Shown here: positions 50,197-60,313 of the stretch, piece after piece
Position numbering within the stretch: the stretch's first letter is position 1
Layout of the letters: each line of letters starts with the position of its first letter
Assembly: GCA_031472005.1 (NCBI GenBank)
Contig: PZJY01000005.1
Coordinates: 1,302,001-1,366,000, forward strand
Length of the DNA: 64,000 nucleotides
Source: Tetracladium setigerum
Lineage: Eukaryota > Ascomycota > Leotiomycetes > Helotiales
Direction: 5' to 3'
The notes under the pieces: model-generated
Databases searched by the model: none
Told to the model about the DNA's origin: nothing
The model's input: the letters and a program-made list of their open reading frames with translations, nothing else
Translations under genes and position numbers: made by a program

Positions 50197-51325
50197 ATGG
50201 AATACGCCAGGTGAGTGAAGAGTCAGCTCGCTCAGTTTCTACCGTGCTTCTCTAACATGGTCAAACAGGGTCGGAGACTCAGGCTTGTACATCTCCAAGA
50301 TCATTCTTGGTGGTGGCTTCTGTGGCGATCTAAGATTCCAGCCATGGCTTCTCGACGAAAGTGCAGCGCTCCCGCTGCTAGAGTATGCATGGAAGAAAGG
50401 TATCAACACATGGGATACGGTAAATTACTTTCCCAAATCTTCTCGTCATTCTCGAGGCTGATTAGTATCCCAAAAACAGGCTGATGTATACTCTAATGGG
50501 AGAAGCGAAGAGATCATCGGTAAAGCAATCAAGCACTACAATATCCCCGAGAAGATCTTGTGATCATGACCAAGATCTTCTACCATATCAATCCAACTGA
50601 TCAACCCCGATCAATCAGCTCATGCAGAAAGATCGATTCCCAAATCGTGTCGGCCTGTCACGCAAACACATCCTAGCCGCCGTAGACGCTTCCATTGCCC
50701 GCCTCGGCACCTACATCGATGTTCTTCAAATACACCGCCTGGACCGGGACTGCTCCCCCAGCGAGACCATGCGCGCACTAAACGACGTCGTCACATCCGG
50801 TAAGGTTCGCTATCTCGGCGCCAGCAGCATGGCGACATGGGAGTTCCAGAAGTTGCAGAACATTGCCGAAAAGCACGACTGGCACAAGTTTATCAGCATG
50901 CAGAACTATTGGAATTTGCTTCACCGGGAAGAGGAGCGGGAGATGGTACCGTATTGTCAGGATGCGAAGGTTGGAATCTTGCCTTGGAGCGCGCTTGCTA
51001 GAGGGGCGTTGGCGCGACCGTTCAAAACAAGGGGTGGTTGAGAGATGAGAATGATAAGTTACTTGCGAATTTAATAAGAAGGGAGGAATCGGAGGCTGTG
51101 GACGAGGTTATTATTGACACGGTTGAAGAGATAAGTAAGACGAATGGAGTGAGTATGGCCACTGTGGCATTAGCATGGAGTTTGCAAAAGGGAGGCTTTC
51201 CGATTGCAGGACTGAATAGTGTGAAGAGAATAGACGACGCTATTGCGGCGGTTAGTTTTCGTCTCTCTACCGAGGAGATGGCAGCTCTAGAAAGCCCCTA
51301 CAAACCGAAGTCAGTCGGTTATTAA
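50197..51325 (+). CDS. Aldo-keto reductase, three apparent frameshifts
   Basis: NADPH-dependent carbonyl reductase of the AKR superfamily, YajO/AKR-tail type, about 337 residues when joined. Exons are 50197-50210 (14 bases), 50269-50419 and 50480-51325. Motifs: RVGDSGLYISKIILGGG, GINTWDTADVYSNGRSEEII with catalytic Asp and Tyr, then VIMTKIF with the catalytic Lys, LGTYIDVLQIHRLDR with the catalytic His, KVRYLGASSMATWEFQKL, and a nucleotide-binding end ATVALAWSLQKGGFPIAGLN. The frame slips at the C4 runs 50545-50548 and 50605-50608 and at the G4 run 51031-51034, each one base short. Downstream protein is conserved to the natural stop, so a lost base at each run is likelier than a pseudogene. 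Its pairing with GH88 suggests a role in catabolism of the released uronic acid, but this is inference. Confidence 0.8.
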
Positions 51326-51832
51326 GTATATTACTTAACCTCACCGTCATGAAGAAGAAGCGTCAATCTTTATACCAATACCCTTTTCAGCTCGCAAATG
51401 TCTTTAGGAATCATGGAAGTATGTAATGTTGTCGGTGAGAAACCGAGCTATGACTTTCCTGCCGGTCTTGCTGGCAAATAATGATGATGCTCACGGGTCG
51501 GGATTTTATAGATGTTACGAAGTGCTTCAGCTTTGGCACAAGTCTATGTCCATCCACTTCGAGGTTTTGTAGATCTTTTGAGATGCGTCAATCCCACTTA
51601 TTCTAACCCCAAGAGCAAATCAAGTACCAGTAAATATCCGGACAGGGCTGCCAAACTAAAGCCAAGTTCTAGCACGAAAGAGCAATAGATCAAACTTGCT
51701 ACCATCGAGAAGCCGGGATTGGTATCACATCCAGAAGATTAGCAGACCCTATAAACTAGAACCAAACTGCAATATTTCACAAAATATACAGCATCAATAA
51801 GATTTGTACCATTAAGTGATTAAAATCCTCAA
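51326..51832. other. Intergenic between convergent genes
   Basis: AT-rich 3' regions of the aldo-keto reductase and the MFS gene. Nothing else was recognised. Confidence 0.4.
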
Positions 51833-53576
51833 CTAATACACGTAGACAAAGTTTGGATTCTCCTTGTCAGTCAAATCCGTAAAGGCCGTTGAGTTGAGAG
51901 TGTCAGCAGGATCTATACCACTTGCCCTCAAGCTCTCACGAAGCTTCTCTTTCTTGCGGTTTTCCCACATGAAGGCATATCGAAAGATGAAGAAGAGCGC
52001 TAATTCCAAGCAGTTTGCGACCAGGAGAGATCCGATGCCCAAGTGATATGATGGAGCCTGGGCACTCTTGTAGAAGAATGGACTGGCGATATTCCCAATG
52101 CATGCACCGAACCAAATCATACCAGAGACGATCATTTTCTTGGATTGACCGCCAGTGTTGGAGGTAATTAAAGAAAGAGAAATGACGAAAGAGGCTTGGT
52201 AAGAACCAGTTAGGTAGCTGTGATAGGAAGCCAAGTTAGTCATGTAATTAGATACCTTTAAAGAATGCGGTACTACCTACAAACAAATCAATCGACCAAC
52301 GTAAGCGTGGGTAGGCGCAAGCAAGAATCCAAGGGCACCTCCAATAGTAGGAAGCATGAAGAGCGCACAGACAAGCGTTCTGCTGTTGTTTGGCATGTAT
52401 CTGTTTGCGAGGGCACCCAAACCAATCCAGATGACTACTAGTGCACCCTGCGGAATACCAAGGAGCGCAGTGTGGAGCGTATCAAATCCAAGACCTCTAA
52501 TTACGAGCGTTGAGAAGTTTGAGATCCCTCCGTTAGGAACGTTTGAGACGAAACCAAGGAAGGTGAAGAGCCAAGTCTTGTAGTCAAGATAGGCTTCCTT
52601 GATCTGACCCCAGTTGATTTTTCGAGACTCGATACCCGTTTGATTGCGCCGCATTCGTGCAATCATGATAAGCTTCTCATCGTGCGTGAAACCGCGGATA
52701 GTCGTTGGAGAGTTGGGCAGCAGGATCAGAAGAATGATGCCCCATGCTGCGCAAAAAGCACCAACTACCAAAAACTCGTAACGCCATGATTGTAGTGCAC
52801 CTTTGATATTCCCAATACCATAACCTATAAGAACATTAGGAGCCATGACCTAAAATGGGTAGGAAAATCTTGGTAGTCTCACCAATGAGCCCACCACCAG
52901 CCACACCCACGCCGTTCCACATGTACCACGCAGCAATACGAGAAGGCTGCTCAGCTCGGGTATAGTACATCGAGGTGATCAGCATGAACGCTGGATCAGC
53001 AATGGCTTCAAAGGCTCCAGAGAGGATTCGAAGAGCAGTCAGGCCAGCGAAGTTCTTCGCTCCAGCTTGAGCCATGAGAAGGACACCCCACATGAAGATA
53101 TTGAAGGATAAGTAGTACGCCGGAAGACATCGTTGCATGATCAAGTTGGAGGGAATTGCCCAGATCAACCAACCGAAGTAGAAACTGCTAGACAGCCAGG
53201 AATACTCCTCGCCCTTGAGGTGAAGACCATCTTTGATACCGAAGATTGCGGCATACGAGAGCGTAGTCTTATCAACATACTTAACATAATAATTAGCTTG
53301 GGGCAAGTCCGCAAGCCAAAACACCAATTGAACACTTACGTAAAAGAAGTAACAGATACCAAGCAAGGGAAGAATGCGTCTGTCGAGTTTGCGAATGACC
53401 TTACGTTCGTCGGCTTGGTCAATGGATTCATCGTTGGGATACCTATCAATTGCTTCTTGATATATCGCCGGCTGTCCGTTCACTTCGACCTTGCCCTCCC
53501 CAATGTGCTTCAAGTCCTCCTCAACGAACTCAACTTTGGCGTCCTCGGATATCTTTCTTTCTTGATCGTCGGCCAT
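51833..53576 (-). CDS. MFS permease of the Dal5/allantoate family
   Basis: About 520 residues, 12 membrane segments. The start is MADDQERKISEDAKVEFVEE at 53576. Blocks: RKVIRKLDRRILPLLGICYF, LSYAAIFGIKDGLHLKGEEY, SFYFGWLIWAIPSNLIMQR, FEAIADPAFMLITSMYYTRA, WYMWNGVGVAGGGLIGYGIG and the end FTDLTDKENPNFVYVY. Introns by my reading are near 53280-53338 (GTAAGTG...GTTAAG), 52826-52880 and 52217-52280; the joins keep frame. The protein is a close structural relative of the permease at 41.9-43.8 kb but clearly diverged. Substrate is not inferable. No frameshift was seen. Confidence 0.87.
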
Positions 53577-55780
53577 ATTTCTGGAAGGCTGAGGGACTGG
53601 AAGACTGGAAGTTTGTTCGATGAAGATCTCCTGTCAGATTTTTTTCCCCAGATATGGAGGACAGGTAGGTTTATATATTTACAAAAAAACACTCCTTCGT
53701 ACATTCCCCAGACGTCCCCTCCACTCTCGGACTTGAACCGATGCCGGATATCCTCCGCCTGGGGAAATCAAGCGCAGTTTGACACGAAATATTCCCCAGT
53801 TATTACCTACAAGTAATAACATGGGGGAAACATTGTAATGTGGGGAAGGAGCGCGCACTTCCCACCGCTGCTGACTACTTCAAGGCTGGAGAATGCAATC
53901 CCTGCATTTAACTTTTCTATTATTCATGACAATAAAATAAAAGGTCTCATTCATTCCTCTCTGCTTTGATATGTCGTTTGCAGGACATGCTTTCATCCAC
54001 GATACCAGTCCATACCCTTGGGCGATGCTTGTGTGTGTACAAGGCTTCATCATGCTCGCCACTGCAATAAGGTACTATAAGCAAGGCATGGCTCTTGCCG
54101 TAAGATTGCCGGTCTTTCACTGACTCGAGTCAGGTGCGATGTTTATTGATTCGGCATCTTCTGTCGTCCAGTAGTACAACGAGTGGGCAGATACCTACAG
54201 TAGATCTTGGTTATTTAATCGGCAATTCTTAGTAAGCCTTGATTTGCGGGTTCTGCCGACGGCGTTTGCCGGTATGTAAAGTGCTGTAACTCGGAGCATC
54301 ATGATACTGGAAGCCGAGTGGCTGGCCACATCACTCCACGAAGAACTACACGGTATCGAATATAACTTGTAAAAGTTATTGTTGGAATGTATGCACTGTT
54401 GATATGATCGAAGTCAGAAAGTGATGGTGTTGTACTGATGTGATGAATCAGGCTACTGGAGCGCAGGCTCTATATTAAGTGTCACGTGGCAGAGAACTCG
54501 ATAAATAGTTTTATCAGGGACATTGCGGCGTGCATAGATTCTGTAATACTTAAAGCCATTGATGGACTGGCTAATTGGATAGACGCGACCCTAACCAATC
54601 GCAAAGCTCGGGTCTCAGGCCGTAGTCGAGGTACCGGGCCTGTCGAACTAGAAGATACCCCAAAAGCCTACAACTGTTACGCACGTACAGGTTACCAGAA
54701 AGAACGGAAGTCGTTTACCGAGGAAAAGGGCCTGCGGGTTCCGAGGAGGAGAATGAGAATTTGGATCCTTGGGAAGGCTTTATCCCATCCCTACCCCCAC
54801 CCAAGCAGAGTATGGAAGCACTCATCATATGATGTCGGATTTAGTATCCATCACAGAATATCGGATTTTCTCTACCGATTTACCGGCTATGGTGGTGAGT
54901 GGTCTGAGGACATACCATAGAGGATCGAAAGAGTGGCAAATGTGTACACAGGATGATGACGTTTGCAGTGAGAGCATCTAGCGGTCTTCGCCTTTCTGCC
55001 ACGCGTGACCTTTAGGACTTCGAAGGATTACAACCAAATTAAAATAAAGGCAGAATAATCCCAAGTTACAAACCCTTTAAGTTCATGTCATATTCTCGTT
55101 TCCCTTCCAATAATTTCCCGTCTTCATTATTGTTCCATCAATTCCCAAACTAATATGTTGCAGATTTTATACCCAGTTCTTTGTTTGTGGCAAGACAACT
55201 TGCTGCGGCATATCTTGCTCCCTTGATAGTCGACAAGTCCCCATCAATGAAGACAGTCTCGGTGGTGCCTCGCTCTTCGTAGCTTGGATTGAATCTGACG
55301 GTAGACAAAAATCTTGGAGGGAAGCGAAAGTGTGCGATCCGTCAATTGCTAAGCGAGAATAATCTAGGTAGATCCGGATATTATTTGCTCCCGGAGTCTT
55401 GGTCAGCTATGGACTATTAAATTCTCCTGGTGCTGCCGTGCAGACTACCTAGTTAACTAGGGAATACGCAGATGATTAATTCGGCTCATGGGGGCAAGGT
55501 CACAGGTGAGGATGTCTGGACAAATTTTCAATACAGTACCATTTACGACGAAACGTGGCATACATAACTTAGTGGAAGATGAAAAACTACGGACGTACCT
55601 AGCTAGGTTTCGGTATCAATGTGAAGGATTTTGTGATAGTCACTAGTTGTGTACCTATATATAGTCGAAAGTTCTGTGGAAGGTTTTGCTGGCACAACTC
55701 AGAGGCTGTGTGAATTTAAAGCTCTTCTTAAACCAACGATCAGAACCGACTTAATTCACTTGATTCTTTTCTTTGGTCGC
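53577..55780. other. 2.2 kb intergenic region, start of the accessory part
   Basis: No convincing gene. A frame open over 54486-54920 lacks an upstream ATG and contains a globular-looking piece (GLANWIDATLTNRKARV); it may be a remnant exon but I cannot assign it. Recurrent CTAGGTA-type words are at 55365-55372, 55445-55462 and 55597-55607. The stretch is AT-richer than the region to its left. Confidence 0.4.
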
Positions 55781-56650
55781 AATGAGTATTACAATATCAC
55801 AGTTGCTGAAGAGACGAGCAAGCTCGGACGCGCAATTGTCGACGGCATCACCGCTGCTGGCAAATTCGAGGTCGTAGTCCTAGCACGTAAGGTTGCTATT
55901 TTAGCTTTGAGTAGTCAGTCCCCACCAGAACAAGAGCTCAATCTCATCAAGGGAACGGAAAAATCTTCCACGACTAGGCGATATAATCCTATAGTGTGGG
56001 GCGTCCCGGGCACGCAGGAGTGAGCATCACTCAATCATTGTTTCATTATTTCACCAGCTGATCAGCCTGTAGAGTCGTCGCATACTTTCCCAAGCTGGGC
56101 TATCTCGAGGCTTTGGAAATCATATCTCTTGAGTGTAATACTATGCATAATGGATATTTCCTTGACTACTATGGCGCACCGAAGGCTAAACCATATATGC
56201 TACCAATGGTACCTTTTGTCGATTACAGAGCAGATTCGCGGCAGTTCCTGCATCCAGGGATTTCCAGTTGTTTTCACGCATACTTTCGATGTTGCCAAGT
56301 TCGCAGCTGTAATTCTTTCAAAATACAAGTAGGAGAAGGATTCATATACTATTTGTGATAAGGTGACTCTGAACGATTTTGTCCGGATCGCTGGGAGTGT
56401 CTCAGAAACCAAATTCACTGTTGAGCACGACTCTGTCGAGGGGTTGAAGACTGGTCAGATCACCGAACTTCCACCCCATCCCATTTTATACCCATTCTTT
56501 CCCAAGAAAATGTTACAAAGTATTTTTGCCGCTTTTAGAATCATATTTGAGACTGGGGTTTTCAATTCAAGCCGAGCCACACCTTGAACGAAGAGTTCCA
56601 GAGTATTAAGCCCAGGACTGTCCGGAAGATCGTTTCCGAGTCTACCGAGC
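55781..56650 (+). pseudogene. Decayed NmrA-like / isoflavone-reductase-type NAD(P)-binding protein
   Basis: Pieces of one protein occur in order but in different frames with stops between. 55790-55885 has a degenerate dinucleotide-binding turn (ITVAEETSKLGRAIVDG, where the family has Gly residues). 56070-56230 has NTMHNGYFLDYYGAPKAKPY, then MLPMVPFVDY. 56363-56587 has LNDFVRIAGSVSETKFTVEH and PHPILYPFFPKKMLQSIFAA. The family is NmrA-like, with about 300 residues normally. Missing Gly codons read as GAA, GAG and AAG where GGA, GGG and GGG would be expected, i.e. G-to-A changes, as RIP or cytosine deamination would give. Frame breaks plus substitutions distinguish this from the single-base slips in other genes. 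Confidence 0.72.
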
Positions 56651-57849
56651 ATAGGTTGCACTAACAAATAAAAATTAAATTGGTTTTACAGAATCATTCA
56701 ACGTCAAAGATAACAATTGTTTCCTCTCCGCCGGCTGCAAGAAAATTCGAGCGTGTCATTGTTGTATGATAGTGAGTTCTGATTATTGTGAGTGCCTCAC
56801 AATCATTTGGGGTTCAGTGATTATTTTCCGACTTGAAGAAGACACTTCATTATATTATTTTTGTTAAGTAAATACTACCTTCACAACTAAATTCTTTAGT
56901 GCAATGACATAATTGTTATATGTGAATGATGTATCTAGCATCACACGACGAACTCATGGCTATCATGTTCTTTATTAAGCCTTGACGAGCCAAATATGTC
57001 AGCGGTAGCGGCAACGTAAAACTCATCTCCCAGCTTCGACAAATTTGTCATAAGCCCTTGGGAGAAATCTCTGTAGGTTGTAGAGGAATTTGAGGTTGTA
57101 GAAAGAAGATTATAAAAGGCGATGAGAAATATCCAGGCGATGAGAAATATCCTAATTAGCTTTACCCTGTCTGTCTGTCAACTTACTCAAACATGCTTGT
57201 GCAAAATGCACTGCTCATTGGACATGAGACTTTTAGAGATTCTCGGAAGTTCACCGCAAGTGTTCCGATAGTCTACGGATATCGCAACCTTGTCGTTGCA
57301 AATTCTCTAGAGACTATACAAAGGAAGCCATAACCTTGATTTTATCTATTGCATGGTCGTCGTTCGGACGTGCAAACACGTCCGAAATGAGCTAAATTGC
57401 TGCGGAAAGTATACTTGGCAGCGCTTTCCTTGAAACTATTTTAGTAGAGCAATTTGCGTGAAGTCCACTCTTACAAAATATCGACAAACACTGTTGCATC
57501 CATGCAAGAAGTCATGCTCAATGTCACTCGGGCTACCTTTGCGCAGCTTTAAGCGACATACACGGGTGGAAAGTCATTTGATAATGCCGGTTGCGATATA
57601 ATAAGACTTGTAACTCCCGCCGATTGGGAATTACGGAGATCTGTGATTTTGTACATAGGATTATGCAGTCGTAATATGTAGTATGAGTCACAGATCGTTC
57701 CTGGGTAAAGGCTTTTGGACAATCATTAGATTCAGGGCAAATTGTAATCGGAACACTCCCTTTGCAAATAGGAAGCGGTAAACGACCCCCCCCTTCTCCC
57801 CCCTCATATTTTTGACCTCGGGGCATCTTTTCCACCTCCGGACCAAGAA
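56651..57849. other. 1.2 kb intergenic, AT-rich
   Basis: No gene recognised. A short tandem (GGCGATGAGAAATATCC twice, one with a one-base difference) lies at 57118-57152. A C8 run is at 57785-57793. Small frames have no domain features. Confidence 0.4.
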
Positions 57850-58831
57850 TCAACGCTTTTTCATTATTACATTACCCAAAGGATCCTCTTCATGAATGGT
57901 AGTATTGAAAGTATGAGATTGTCGCTCCCTAGCCCATTCGCGAATTGCATCGAAATCACGACATGTATGTAAGGTATCAAATATCGGAAAGTTGCGCTGC
58001 CATTCCAAGTCCCAAGCAAAAGGCATAGGTGTGATATCGCTTGAGCACATGAGTGTTTGCCTAATGGAATCAATGCAGTGGTCGATATGGATTGATACTG
58101 TCATATTCTTCTTCGGTTCTTCCACCGCTTTCCAGATCTGCTGTCGAAGCATGTCCTGAACAGAAAAGTTTGATTGATTAGTAGGCGATCTCAAAATCTT
58201 GAGATAGTATTTAACTTACCAGGCAGTGTAGCTGATGAAATACCTCCAAAGTTACAGCATAGTACCCTGGATCATTATGATTGGGAACCGTGCGATTCGC
58301 CAACTGTACGGCTTCGCTCATGGGTATTCTGCTGATACCAACTGAAATTATAGGTTAGATGCTTTCTTCATGTGCTCTTGCCTCAGCAGACTTGCTTACA
58401 CTGGTAAAGATCCTCCCAGAGTTTATTGTTGGCCTCTGTTGGAACTCCTTGGTAAGGGGATACACCCTTCCTGATGCCTGAATATGGAACGACAGATTTA
58501 TACCGGACGGCGGATATTGCAGGAGCTGAAAGCACGTATCAGCTTCTGTTATCAATTTGAGGATGTTGTACAAGCTTGATCACTTACAAAAGACTGATTC
58601 TTCGTTCTTCAGAGACCTCCTCCATATGTAGATGTTTGACAATAGTAAGCAGAGAATAATACTCCATGATAACCAAAGTAGGTACTTCAGGTTGAACAAA
58701 AGATACTTCTCGCAAACTTTAACAGTTCTGCAGTCTGAGTTGTCGCTTTGTGCAGTTTCAAGCAGTTCATTCTTCTCTTCTTGTAAAACACTGGAATACT
58801 CTGAACTCCGTGAAAATATTGTGGGCAACAT
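57850..58831 (-). CDS. UstYa-family (DUF3328) oxidase
   Basis: Copper-type oxidase family that makes oxidative, often macrocyclising, changes on ribosomal peptides such as ustiloxin and phomopsin, and on some other metabolites. Exons (minus) 58831-58588, 58525-58400, 58341-58220 and 58155-57850 give 265 residues; all joins keep frame. An N-terminal cytoplasmic stretch is followed by one membrane helix (LLWLSWSIILCLLLSNIYIW). Family marks are SAVRYKSVVPYSG-like entry, VGISRIPMSEAVQLAN, HNDPGYYAVTLEVFHQLHCL with the first HxxHC, and SIHIDHCIDSIRQTLMCSSD with the second HxxHC. Both motifs are intact. The next gene on the same strand, 1 kb upstream, is a repeat-containing Kex2-type peptide precursor, the classic partner of UstYa proteins. 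Confidence 0.9.
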
Positions 58832-59824
58832 CCTGAATGTGGAGGTAATTTGAAAATATAGATGCTAGTTTTGGAACATATACACACAAGAAGTCCCAAA
58901 CACAACTTCGGATGCTTAGACTGCTTTTCGCTAGTACTCAATAGTACGCATATTAGATAAGCAGAAATTATGCCTGACACAGCCGTTCACGACAGCTGTC
59001 AGCTTGTCACAGACCTCAATTTTGCCACCCCTCAGGTGGTAAACGAGTGTGACCTTCCCTACACGGGAAGGGAAAGTAAGCTTTATGCATAAATGGGGCA
59101 ATGCTATCCTTCACATTCGAACCTTCCTTTTATAGGTGAGAAAAGGCATCATGTATATTTTGGCAAACGCATTCTGTCGGTAGAAATGTGACCTTCCTTT
59201 TAAGGAAAATGAAGGCAAGCTTGCGACAGCGTCGATGTATCTTGAGATCGTTTTGCGTTTGAAGACGTCTCATAAACTTTAACATGTAGAAAAATTTCTT
59301 GCTTGGTTTTCTTGCTATCTTCCCGGGATCCAAGGTTTGTCACTCTGGTTTGAATTCTGGTGCTCTTGACAGAAGTGGATATTGAGGCGGAATGGTTCCA
59401 ATCATTCAAGAAAACATCGAAGTTTTCCATAATTATGATGATATACTTAAATACAATTATACATGATATCAAACCCGCTTTCCCAGAGTCCTCATAGGCA
59501 AGGTTCTGGTGCTTGTTCACTGTTGAAGGCTAATGAAAGTGGATAGCCAAATAATCTAGTTGACCTATTTTCAATCGAACCATGACTTGAAGTTTCCCTC
59601 CCAGATAAGACCGCATATCAAAAGTCAATAAAAAATTGTCATGGAACTTTAAGTTGTGTCTACAATTTATTTGCTTACTGTAGAAGGTACTAAAACTGCC
59701 AGCAGCCTCGGCGGTTTTCCAAACTCTACTTTCTGTCATCCCTGAATCTCTTCACGTCAAGAAGCCAGAGTCCATAGTTCACGTCATTGTAAACGCTTCT
59801 GACTATAGCTTCCTCTAACTCAGC
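58832..59824. other. Intergenic between UstYa and precursor genes, with small inverted repeats
   Basis: Contains CCTTCCC-tacac-GGGAAGG (7-bp stem, near 59054-59072) and a related word TGACCTTCC again near 59187. The last 60 bases (59760-59824) are the decayed sixth unit of the precursor, after its stop. No other gene was recognised. Confidence 0.5.
59761..59824 (-). pseudogene. Decayed sixth precursor unit beyond the stop
   Basis: The in-frame sequence after the stop codon (59825-59827) still matches a unit: a spacer-like acidic stretch, then VYN and a diverged remainder with Tyr-Gly conserved, but the KR site is lost. The stop stands where the other units have GAG. The precursor was therefore probably longer and was cut short by a point change. 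Confidence 0.65.
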
Positions 59825-60313
59825 CTAAGCCTCACGCTTCTTAATTCCGTAGGACTGAACATTGTAAACAGCGTTCACTTTGGCCTCCTCCGGTTCGGGG
59901 TGGGCCTCCCGCTTGATGCCGTAGGATTGGACGTTATAAACGCTGCTGACTTTCGCTCCTTCAGCCTCAGCCTCACGCTTCTTAATTCCGTAGGACTGAA
60001 CATTGTAAACAGTGTTCACTTTGGCCTCCTCCGGTTCGGGGTGGGCCTCCCGCTTGATGCCGTAGGATTGGACGTTATAAACGCTGCTGACTTTCGCTTC
60101 TTCAGCCTCAGCCTCTCGCTTCTTGATCCCATACGATTGAATGTTGTAGACACCGCTGACCTTGACCTCAGCGTCGGCACCACGTCTCTCGGTCTAGCAG
60201 TTAAATAAGCATGATGTTCAATTATAAACCTCATACAAGGCGGCATGACTTACTGGAAGGGCGTTGATGCAAACTGCTCCCAGGGCAAGAACTGTGGTGA
60301 AGAGATACTTCAT
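59825..60313 (-). CDS. Secreted repeat peptide precursor with Kex2 sites (dikaritin-type RiPP precursor candidate)
   Basis: Two exons (minus): 60313-60254 and 60193-59825, intron of 60 bases, 142 residues. Signal peptide MKYLFTTVLALGAVCINALP fills exon 1 exactly. Exon 2 has a leader (TERRGADAEVKVSG) and five units, each ending in the core VYN(I/V)QSYGI directly before KKR or KR. Unit 1 has Ile (YNIQSYGI), units 2-5 have Val. Spacers alternate between EAEAE(E/G)AKVSS and EAHPEPEEAKVN(T/A). KR is the Kex2 site and the EA/HPEP dipeptides resemble Ste13 trimming sites. Precursors like this feed UstYa oxidases; one is next door. A non-modified pheromone-like secreted peptide is the alternative, since KREAEA spacers also occur in alpha-factor precursors. 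The core matches no family I can name. Confidence 0.85.
59881..60160 (-). repeat. 141-bp two-unit tandem repeat inside the precursor gene
   Basis: Units 2-3 and units 4-5 of the precursor form a higher-order direct repeat of 141 bases (47 codons = 23 + 24 residues). The two copies are nearly identical: the plus-strand word GGCCTCCTCCGGTTCGGGG starts at 59882 and again at 60023. Unit 1 is an outlier with different codons. This points to recent duplication of a unit pair. Confidence 0.85.

Noticed and set aside
59825..60313. Reading the precursor as an alpha-factor mating pheromone gene because of KREAEA spacers
   Set aside because: Filamentous ascomycete alpha-pheromones are short peptides with a WC...GQ.C pattern; these cores have no Cys or Trp, and a UstYa oxidase is adjacent. 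Kept as a minor alternative only.
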